Assembly: GCA_002358895.1 (NCBI GenBank)
Contig: DEPR01000021.1
Location: 17,170-23,090, forward strand
Length of the DNA: 5,921 nucleotides
DNA from: Ruminococcus sp. UBA3387
Lineage (GTDB): Bacteria; Bacillota; Clostridia; Oscillospirales; Ruminococcaceae
Direction of reading: 5' to 3'
Position 1 is the stretch's first letter. Every line of letters begins with the position of its first letter. The notes under the pieces were generated by a model that made no database searches, was not told the DNA's origin, and saw only the letters and a program-made list of their open reading frames with translations. Positions 1-5,181 of the stretch are shown one piece after another. The position numbers and the translations under genes were made by a program.

Positions 1-16
1 TTTAATTGTGATACGA

Positions 17-1072
17 TTATTCAGAAATACCGGCACTTGTTTCAGCTTTTCTCTGCTCAGCATATTGTAACATCTGCTTTCGTGAGGCAACACCAAGCTT
101 GTTGTAAATGTTTCGATTGTGGAATTTCAGGGTGTTTTCTTTAATGTTCAGTATTTCCATAACCTCTTTTGTGGTTTTTCCATCAACAAATAAGTTGAAA
201 ATCTTGTTTTCGGTTACAGTAAGATTTATCAGATTGTCAAGGAAGTATTGATAACCGTCTACAGGAGTATCATCTCGTTCAGTTGTTTTATCGCTTATAT
301 CAGGTAAATTGATTTCGGTTGATACCTGTTGGTTTTGAAGCATTACAAAAAGCATCAGGAGGAATAACTCTGTGATAATGTATGTTATAGAAAGGAATTC
401 AAAATCAAAGTGAATTATCTGTTCAATGCCCCATACTGCAATGTTACCGAATACTGCCGATGCAAGAATAGTCGAATGTGAACCGGAAGTTATTCGTTTT
501 TTGACTATTGAGTAAACTATAACACCAATCATAAGTGCAAAATACGTCAGCAAATAAATTAAGTATAAAATATGTAGAGGACCATAAACCTTTTCAAGAG
601 TTGCAACACCGTCAACAATTTCCAAAGAAACTACTTTGTAATAGCAGTCAAGATAACCTGGTGTTGAAGCTATAAGAAACATTATACAACTGATTGCAAC
701 TAAAATGGCTGTGGTGATTTTACTGCGTCTTATTTTGCATACGTTCATAATAGTCATAAGCATACAAAGTGGCAGAAAAGCCGAACCAAGATAGGAAATC
801 CTGTTTGCAAGTAAAGCTTCCTGAAGATTTTTTGATATAGACAGGCATAAATATCCTGAGTTGACTATAAAGACAGAAAAATAAAGCAGTAAAAGCCATA
901 AATCCTTGCTTTTCATAAGACAGCAGTATCCTACGGCAAGAAGAAGGGATATTACTGTAATTATAGCATAAATTATGCTGATGCTTGAAATGGCGTTGGC
1001 AGAAGCCGTACAGCCTGTAAGCATAAAACATAATAGAGTAGTAATAAAATATGGGTATGATTTTCTTAACAT
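17..1072 (-). CDS. Seven-helix membrane sensor with C-terminal LuxR-type HTH (one-component regulator)
   Basis: This 351-residue protein probably senses a signal in or outside the membrane and controls transcription directly. Seven hydrophobic helices lie near residues 31-53, 58-79, 92-112, 118-136, 165-191, 200-220 and 225-246. The NRISYLGSAFLPL stretch and the long loop before helix 5 resemble the 7TM domain found at the N-terminus of some histidine kinases. There is no kinase or receiver domain. After a linker (about 247-280) comes a LuxR/GerE helix-turn-helix (about 282-340), with ENTLKFHNRNIYNKLGV as the recognition region. The N-terminus (RK, hydrophobic stretch, LTGC at 18-21) looks like a lipoprotein signal. 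I chose the ATG at 1072 because GAAGGA lies 7 bases upstream. An in-frame start at 1141 would lie upstream of the predicted transcription start. Ligand and targets are unknown. Confidence 0.92.
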   Translation of the reverse strand: MLRKSYPYFITTLLCFMLTGCTASANAISSISIIYAIITVISLLLAVGYCCLMKSKDLWLLLLYFSVFIVNSGYLCLSISKNLQEALLANRISYLGSAFLPLCMLMTIMNVCKIRRSKITTAILVAISCIMFLIASTPGYLDCYYKVVSLEIVDGVATLEKVYGPLHILYLIYLLTYFALMIGVIVYSIVKKRITSGSHSTILASAVFGNIAVWGIEQIIHFDFEFLSITYIITELFLLMLFVMLQNQQVSTEINLPDISDKTTERDDTPVDGYQYFLDNLINLTVTENKIFNLFVDGKTTKEVMEILNIKENTLKFHNRNIYNKLGVASRKQMLQYAEQRKAETSAGISE

Positions 1073-1131
1073 ATCGGAATCCTTCGGGTATAAAATTAAT
1101 ATTATAGTTATATAAAACTTTTTACTTAAAT

Positions 1132-1160
1132 AGTATAACATAATTACTGACCTTAGTCAA
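1132..1160 (-). promoter_or_regulatory. Promoter of the seven-helix LuxR regulator
   Basis: On the minus strand TTGACT (1155-1160) and TATACT (1132-1137) are separated by exactly 17 bp, and a TG one base before the -10 makes it an extended -10 as well. The predicted transcription start is near 1125, giving a leader of about 53 bases before the ATG at 1072. A TGAC/GTCA inverted repeat (1148-1151 and 1156-1159) overlaps the -35 and could be an operator, although it is short. Confidence 0.8.
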
Positions 1161-1182
1161 GAAAAGCAAAATGCAAAGAAAT

Positions 1183-1214
1183 AAAGGTGGCTGAAATAAA
1201 ATTCGACCACCTTT
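1183..1214 (-). terminator. Stem-loop terminator after the Cache-LuxR regulator
   Basis: AAAGGTGG (1183-1190) and CCACCTTT (1207-1214) form a perfect 8-bp stem with a 16-base loop, 13 bases past the stop of the regulator at 1227. In the minus direction the stem is followed by an interrupted T-run (ATTTCTTT), and in the plus direction by GTTTTT, so it could work both ways. It separates the two tandem regulators, in agreement with the separate promoter at 1132-1160. Confidence 0.7.
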
Positions 1215-1226
1215 GTTTTTGGATTG

Positions 1227-2852
1227 TTATTCTTGTTCGTTGTTGTCGTTTGAAAGCAGAGCAGCATAACGAAGCATCTGCTTGCGTGAAGTTACTCCCA
1301 GTTTCTGATAGAGATTGTGATTATGATATTTTAATGTACTTTCTTTAATTCCAAGAGCATCTGTAATTTCTTCACCTGTCATATCAGACAAATACATATC
1401 AAAAATAACCCTTTCAGTTTTGGTAAGCGTTTTTATTCCAATGACAAAATTCTCATAATCTGCAGGGTCAATTTCATTTTTCCTTGAATATGACAACCTG
1501 TTGACTTCGGATTTGGCACGGGAAGCTTCGTTTTCAGCCTTATCTTTTTCTCTGATAAGTGAGCTGATTGATTTTTCGACTTCCTTGTCCTTCAAAGAGA
1601 GAAATGTGAAAAGATCGTCTATTTCAGTAAATTCCGAGCTTGCATCAGTATAAGTAAATTGTTTTATTTCTTCAAGGCTCCTGATGATTGGTGAAATAAA
1701 ACGTTTGCTGAAAAAACCGCAACAACTTACAGCAAAGAATAAAAGCAATAATATAAAGATTATAAGGCGAACAATATTTTTCCTGTGCATTTGGTTATAA
1801 TCCTGTTTTGGTATCATAACTGATATTAAGAAATCATTGTTTTCACCGTAGGAAATGTGCACGTTTCTTGTTATACCGACATATTCTTCATCTGCATTAC
1901 TTATGAGTTCAAGACCTTTGCCGAATTTTTGAATGTTAAGTGATTCTTTCGGGGGGAAATAATATCCGTTTATAATTCCACTGCTGAAACTGTTTTCAAT
2001 GTCAATGGTATTTTTGTTCTTTTTTGAAAAAGTGCACACCAGGTGTTCAAGGGTAGATGGTTGAGCGTGGTAAATTTTAAAAGTAGTGCTGCTTATTTCA
2101 AATCCGCAAATACCGTAAATAGTACCGTTATCACCCAGAATAGGGGCAGCTAAAAGCATAACTCGCTCAGTAGTGCCTGAAAGTGTTTTTATGTCAGTTA
2201 TCCTGTATGCTTTTTCAAGAGGAATATCACTTGTTTTAATTATATCATCAAAATTCGGGAAAAACTTTGAATTGAATTCAAGTTGCCATTTCTCGTGTTG
2301 CATAATATTCTTTGATTTTGCCAGATTGGAGTTGCCCCTGAACAAGAGCATCGAGTCATCATTTGCATCAACTGAACTACGTTGTAGGTATACTCCTGTT
2401 TTTGAATGTTCGGCATTTTCGGTTTTACTGTTTACGGTTGTGTCCAGTAAAACAAAACCACCGGAACATTCGGTTTTCAGGATTTGTTCTATCAACTGAT
2501 CCATAATATGGTTTTGAATATTATCAATATGAACGGAAGAATCCTGCAAATCATCAAATTGTATATTTTCCTGAATAAAATAATCTTCAAGTGTTTTGGT
2601 TGTATTGGTAGAAAGCTGAATACATCTCATTGCCAGATTATCGTGATGTGCGGTAATTTCTCGCTCAAACACTTCAGTCTGAAGTGATAAAACGTCAAAA
2701 AGTCTTTCTTTTGTAGTTGTGAAATTATCAACAAAGAAAAGTCCGATTATAAAGACGAGAATAACAAAGGAAACAACCAACATCAGCATATATCCGAAAA
2801 GCTTTCGCCTGAGAGTTTGTGTTTTTTTGTTGAAAAGAACTGGCACACGCAT
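1227..2852 (-). CDS. Membrane-anchored LuxR-type regulator with extracytoplasmic Cache-like sensor
   Basis: This 541-residue one-component regulator has a basic N-terminus, a membrane helix (about 18-41), a large extracytoplasmic domain (about 42-358), a second helix (about 361-381), a HAMP-like segment (about 383-425), a charged coiled coil (about 420-455) and a LuxR/GerE HTH (about 474-530). The segment VMLLAAPILGDNGTIYGICG (231-250) is typical of Cache ligand-binding domains. There is no kinase or receiver domain, so ligand binding outside probably acts through the linker on the HTH. The recognition region (ESTLKYHNHNLYQKLGV) is a close paralog of that in the downstream regulator. The ATG at 2852 follows GAGGTG by 6 bases; an in-frame GTG at 2861 is part of that ribosome binding site, so I reject it. 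The ligand may be linked to the solute-binding-protein remnant just upstream. Confidence 0.94.
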   Translation of the reverse strand: MRVPVLFNKKTQTLRRKLFGYMLMLVVSFVILVFIIGLFFVDNFTTTKERLFDVLSLQTEVFEREITAHHDNLAMRCIQLSTNTTKTLEDYFIQENIQFDDLQDSSVHIDNIQNHIMDQLIEQILKTECSGGFVLLDTTVNSKTENAEHSKTGVYLQRSSVDANDDSMLLFRGNSNLAKSKNIMQHEKWQLEFNSKFFPNFDDIIKTSDIPLEKAYRITDIKTLSGTTERVMLLAAPILGDNGTIYGICGFEISSTTFKIYHAQPSTLEHLVCTFSKKNKNTIDIENSFSSGIINGYYFPPKESLNIQKFGKGLELISNADEEYVGITRNVHISYGENNDFLISVMIPKQDYNQMHRKNIVRLIIFILLLLFFAVSCCGFFSKRFISPIIRSLEEIKQFTYTDASSEFTEIDDLFTFLSLKDKEVEKSISSLIREKDKAENEASRAKSEVNRLSYSRKNEIDPADYENFVIGIKTLTKTERVIFDMYLSDMTGEEITDALGIKESTLKYHNHNLYQKLGVTSRKQMLRYAALLSNDNNEQE

Positions 2853-2857
2853 ATGAA

Positions 2858-3043
2858 TCACCTCTTACTTAATGCTTTTGAGCATCGTATATGTTTCATT
2901 GGTAAGTCGGACTGTTCACCATATACACGCCATATTGTAAGAGTTGCAGGGCTGTCTGAATTAAGATTGATATTACTATTGCAGTCGGATAAAAAAGCAA
3001 GTGCCCAACTGCAAAATAAAGTATAAATCCTGATTTTTTTCAT
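2858..3043 (-). pseudogene. Internally deleted remnant of an ABC-transporter solute-binding lipoprotein
   Basis: This 61-codon frame has an excellent ribosome binding site (AAGGAGGA, 8 bases before the ATG at 3043) and begins like a lipoprotein: MKKIRIYTL, a hydrophobic stretch, then LSDC, a serine/asparagine-rich linker and ATLTIWRVYGEQSDLPM. From family knowledge, the last segment resembles the first strand of clostridial extracellular solute-binding proteins (ATLTVWHVYG-like), which are normally more than 400 residues long. Here the match stops after about 49 residues and 12 unrelated residues follow. The TGA overlaps the ribosome binding site of the downstream LuxR regulator (GAGGTGA), as expected for an intact operon junction, so an internal deletion that kept the 3' end is likely. 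The lipobox has Asp instead of Gly/Ala/Ser before Cys, consistent with decay. It may still be translated and couple translation of the regulator; a functional short peptide is the alternative. Confidence 0.62.
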
Positions 3044-3090
3044 AATATATATCCTCCTTGGCAGGGTAGCCACACTTTCCCCACCCGTTT

Positions 3091-3119
3091 CCTATACTTT
3101 TTTGTCCCTTGACAGTAAA
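3091..3119 (-). promoter_or_regulatory. Weak candidate promoter for the remnant / Cache-LuxR operon
   Basis: On the minus strand TTTACT (3114-3119) and TATAGG (3091-3096) are 17 bp apart, each matching four of six consensus bases. A start near 3084 would leave about 40 bases before the ATG at 3043. It is the best-spaced pair found upstream of this operon, but the match is only moderate. Confidence 0.35.
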
Positions 3120-3185
3120 AAAATCGAAAAAATTTTTTTCTGTTTCCCAACATTATGGTGTAAGAGGTGGGGGACAGTATGGAAT

Positions 3186-3224
3186 TGTTATAATATAATA
3201 AAATTGCAATAAAGATTAAGGAGG
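3186..3224 (+). promoter_or_regulatory. Extended -10 promoter followed by an orphan ribosome binding site
   Basis: TGTTATAAT at 3186-3194 is a perfect extended -10 element on the plus strand, without a recognisable -35. A start near 3201 would be followed by AAGGAGG (3218-3224), a strong ribosome binding site, but no ATG, GTG or TTG opens a reading frame of more than five codons behind it. It may be the distant promoter of the zinc-ribbon operon, giving a leader of about 220 bases, with the binding site left from a lost start. I found no better promoter closer to 3422. Confidence 0.45.
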
Positions 3225-3246
3225 ACATAGGTCTGTATTGATTTGT

Positions 3247-3333
3247 AAAAACTAAAGAAGGTTCCTCTTTGTAATATGATTTATAAAGTCTCTGTTACGC
3301 AGCCAACGGACACAGAGACCATCTTCTTTAGTT
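3247..3333 (-). ncRNA. Candidate small structured RNA
   Basis: An RNA of about 85 bases is inferred from three linked signals. A near-consensus minus-strand promoter places the transcription start at about 3331-3333. From there the first bases (AACTAAAGAAG) pair with the last (CTTCTTTAGTT): positions 3321-3333 pair with 3250-3262 over 13 bp including one G-U. Five T residues follow (3247-3251), as at an intrinsic terminator. Inside, 3288-3295 pairs perfectly with 3312-3319 (GTCTCTGT/ACAGAGAC) around a 16-base loop, and an AT-rich single-stranded stretch lies between the two stems. No long reading frame fits inside. I do not recognise the family. A structured leader is less likely, since T residues and about 200 bases separate it from the next minus-strand gene. 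Confidence 0.6.
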
Positions 3334-3337
3334 AATT

Positions 3338-3366
3338 ATTATACCATAAATTCTTCTTTCAGTCAA
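3338..3366 (-). promoter_or_regulatory. Promoter of the candidate small RNA
   Basis: On the minus strand TTGACT (3361-3366) and TATAAT (3338-3343) are exactly 17 bp apart: five of six and six of six consensus bases. The predicted start falls at about 3331, at the first paired bases of the structured element. It is the strongest promoter match in the window and shares its -35 sequence with the promoter at 1132-1160. Confidence 0.8.
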
Positions 3367-3381
3367 TGATTTGCAAGTTGA

Positions 3382-3393
3382 ATCCAGCTGGAT
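3382..3393. promoter_or_regulatory. Perfect 12-bp palindrome, candidate operator
   Basis: ATCCAGCTGGAT reads the same on both strands. It lies 15 bases upstream of the small-RNA -35 (in that gene's direction) and 28 bases upstream of the first zinc-ribbon gene at 3422, so a dimeric protein bound there could affect both directions. The binding protein is unknown. No second copy was noticed in the window. Confidence 0.35.
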
Positions 3394-3421
3394 ATTCAAG
3401 GTAAAAGAAGGTGGATACCGT

Positions 3422-3796
3422 ATGACAGAAAAGAAAAACAAAACTGCAAAATATAAAATAATAGAAAGTGAAAACGGAATCAGTTATCAGTTTTTCTGCG
3501 ACATTTCAGGTGCCCTTGTTAGTGAAACAATGCCGATAAAATCTGATAATCCTGAAACAGACTTGTTGCATATATGGGAAACTCAGGCTAAACAGTATTT
3601 TAATTTTTGCAACAGATGTGGAAAATGGATAAGCGATATAATGTACAATCCTGATGTTTTGGAGTGCGTTGAATGTTCACCCATTGAAGAAATACCCGAC
3701 TATTGTCCCAAATGTGGTGTTCACCTTATGGAAACTACATCTTTCTGCAATAAATGTGGAGCACGTCTGATGTATGGAGGTGGCAGTGATGTATAG
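3422..3796 (+). CDS. Small cysteine-rich zinc-ribbon protein
   Basis: This 124-residue soluble protein opens the plus-strand operon. Its first 60 residues are a short charged region without recognised motifs (one Cys at 26). The second half carries four CxxC knuckles: CNRC (63-66), CVEC (82-85), CPKC (95-98) and CNKC (109-112). These would make two zinc ribbons, the last being the short zinc-ribbon type (CPKCG...CNKCGARL) common in clostridial regulatory and envelope proteins. There is no signal peptide or membrane helix. The ATG at 3422 follows AAGGTGG with suitable spacing; a TTG upstream at 3371 has no such support. It overlaps the next gene by 8 bases, so the two are probably translated together. 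The function is unknown; a protein-binding or metal-dependent scaffold role for the downstream membrane proteins is an inference. Confidence 0.85.
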   Translation: MTEKKNKTAKYKIIESENGISYQFFCDISGALVSETMPIKSDNPETDLLHIWETQAKQYFNFCNRCGKWISDIMYNPDVLECVECSPIEEIPDYCPKCGVHLMETTSFCNKCGARLMYGGGSDV

Positions 3797-4058
3797 AAAT
3801 ACAAATGAGGAAAGACAAAATATCCTTTTGCATTATGGTTTTGGTACTGAAGCTATGAAAAATGCAACTGTGTGTCCTGCTTGTGGTAGTCTTGAAACGG
3901 TTGGAAAAACAAACTGCAGTAAATGTGGAGAAAAACTTTTGAAAAGCAGTCTTTTTGATGTTTATAAAAAGCAACACAAACAGTGTAAAAGTTGTGAAAC
4001 CATACTTGCTGATTTTATGGAATTCTGCCCGCATTGTGGAATGCAGATTTCTAAATAA
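3789..4058 (+). CDS. Small double zinc-ribbon protein
   Basis: This 89-residue protein is made almost entirely of two zinc ribbons: CPAC/CSKC at 29-32 and 43-46, and CKSC/CPHC at 66-69 and 80-83, after a short N-terminal helix-like region. It has no signal peptide or membrane segment. The ATG at 3789 overlaps the stop of the preceding gene and is preceded by GGAGGTGG with 5 bases between, so I prefer it to the in-frame ATG at 3774, which lies within the end of that gene and includes the binding site in its coding sequence. The next gene starts 24 bases downstream. Its function is unknown. Together with the neighbour upstream it gives the operon three successive zinc-ribbon genes, suggesting linked or diverged roles. 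Confidence 0.83.
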   Translation: MYRNTNEERQNILLHYGFGTEAMKNATVCPACGSLETVGKTNCSKCGEKLLKSSLFDVYKKQHKQCKSCETILADFMEFCPHCGMQISK

Positions 4059-4082
4059 TATTAAAGATAAGGAGGTAATGGT

Positions 4083-5168
4083 ATGGATACGATTCAAAGC
4101 TATAAATGCCCCTGTTGCGGTGCACCGTTAGTTTTTGGTGCTCAGTCTCAGAGCTTGCATTGTGATTCCTGTGGTAATGATTTTCCTCTTGATACTGTTC
4201 AGGAATTAAGCAATGCAGAACTTGAGTCAAACGGAACATCCAGATATGACTGGGAGCATTATGAGCCCCGAAGCTATGCCAACGAGGGAGAAATAAACCT
4301 GTCAGATTATTCCTGCCCATCCTGTGGAGCTGAAATTACAGGAGATGATACTTTAGGCTCAACTGTTTGTCCCTATTGTGGTAACTCAACTATTGTCAAA
4401 GGTCAGTTTGAAGGTGCTTTGCAACCCGATTATATAATCCCGTTCAAGATAGCAAAAAAAGCGGCCATTACAGCATTTGAGGCTGATTTCAAAAACGCAC
4501 CGTTTTTACCTGATGAATTCAAGGACAAAAACAAAATTGCTGAAATGGCAGGTGTGTATGTACCGTTCTGGACGTTTGACTGTGATTGTAATGCGAATCT
4601 TACATATAATGCAGAGCGGGTTACTGCCTGGAGCGATGCAAATTACAATTACACGAGAACGGACTATTTCAAATTGATCAGAAACGGTAGCGTAGGATTT
4701 GCAAATATCCCTGTGGACGGCTCAAAGAAAGCCGACGATGCGTATATGGAGGCGGTTGAGCCTTATGATTATAATGATGCTGTTGACTTTAACAGCGTGT
4801 ATTTGTCAGGTTACCTTGCAGATAAGTATGATGTAACAGCAGAAGAAAGTATAGAACGTGCTAATGAGCGAGTCAAGAATTCAACAATTTCTGCGTTTAC
4901 TGATACAACAGGTACATATACTGCAGTTTTTCCTGAAAATACAAGAGTAAGCTTTTCAAACGGCAAAATCCGTTATTCACTTTTACCTGTGTGGATGCTG
5001 AATATCAAATATCTTGATAAAATGTATCAGTTTGCAATCAACGGGCAAACAGGCAAGGTGGTTGGTGAGTATCCGATAGATAATAAGAAAAAGTGGCGGT
5101 ATTTTGCTAAAGTATCTGCAATCGGATATGTAATAGCAGGTCTGATTGCCTGGTTATTGCTGGGATAA
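4083..5168 (+). CDS. TFIIB-type zinc-ribbon protein with C-terminal membrane anchor
   Basis: This 361-residue protein belongs to a conserved clostridial family usually annotated as TFIIB-type zinc-ribbon-containing and sometimes mislabelled as a PriA-like helicase; no helicase motifs are visible. Two ribbons lie at the N-terminus: Cys 9/12 with 27/30, and Cys 78/81 with 96/99. A central domain of about 220 residues follows (from about 114, QPDYIIPFKI, to about 330), including VYVPFWTFDCDC (158-169) and LLPVWMLNIKY (300-310), features of this family. A single hydrophobic helix at about 344-360 ends the protein, so it is probably tail-anchored with the ribbons in the cytoplasm. AAGGAGG lies 7 bases before the ATG at 4083. 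The next gene, a TPM-domain protein, starts 13 bases downstream; the pairing recurs in Clostridia. Its biochemical role is unknown. Confidence 0.93.
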   Translation: MDTIQSYKCPCCGAPLVFGAQSQSLHCDSCGNDFPLDTVQELSNAELESNGTSRYDWEHYEPRSYANEGEINLSDYSCPSCGAEITGDDTLGSTVCPYCGNSTIVKGQFEGALQPDYIIPFKIAKKAAITAFEADFKNAPFLPDEFKDKNKIAEMAGVYVPFWTFDCDCNANLTYNAERVTAWSDANYNYTRTDYFKLIRNGSVGFANIPVDGSKKADDAYMEAVEPYDYNDAVDFNSVYLSGYLADKYDVTAEESIERANERVKNSTISAFTDTTGTYTAVFPENTRVSFSNGKIRYSLLPVWMLNIKYLDKMYQFAINGQTGKVVGEYPIDNKKKWRYFAKVSAIGYVIAGLIAWLLLG

Positions 5169-5181
5169 GGGGGTAAGGTAT

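Noticed and set aside
1073..1141. Upstream in-frame ATG at 1141 for the seven-helix LuxR regulator, adding 23 residues
   Set aside because: The extension covers the -10 element at 1132-1137, and the predicted transcription start lies downstream of 1141 in the gene's direction. The ATG at 1072 has its own ribosome binding site.
1951..1956. Run of six G within the Cache-LuxR regulator as a possible phase-variable tract
   Set aside because: The run is short, encodes an unremarkable Pro-Pro pair, and the frame is intact.
2173..3026. Plus-strand open frames opposite the Cache-LuxR regulator and the remnant
   Set aside because: They are antisense to supported coding sequence, with no ribosome binding sites or recognisable domains.
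3040..3228. 62-codon minus-strand frame before the solute-binding remnant
   Set aside because: It has no convincing ribosome binding site, its composition looks like translated AT-rich intergenic DNA, it covers the candidate promoter, and it ends within the start region of the next gene.
3283..3321. 13-codon minus-strand frame inside the small RNA starting at an ATG just after the predicted start
   Set aside because: The start is only about ten bases from the RNA 5' end and lies at the end of the closing stem, the peptide has no recognisable features, and the stems explain the sequence better.
3371..3421. TTG start at 3371 extending the first zinc-ribbon gene
   Set aside because: No ribosome binding site fits, the extension contains the palindrome and the real binding site, and the ATG at 3422 is well placed.
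3735..4320. Minus-strand open frames of 120 and 89 codons under the zinc-ribbon genes
   Set aside because: They lie opposite genes with clear CxxC motifs and good ribosome binding sites, and their translations resemble no family.
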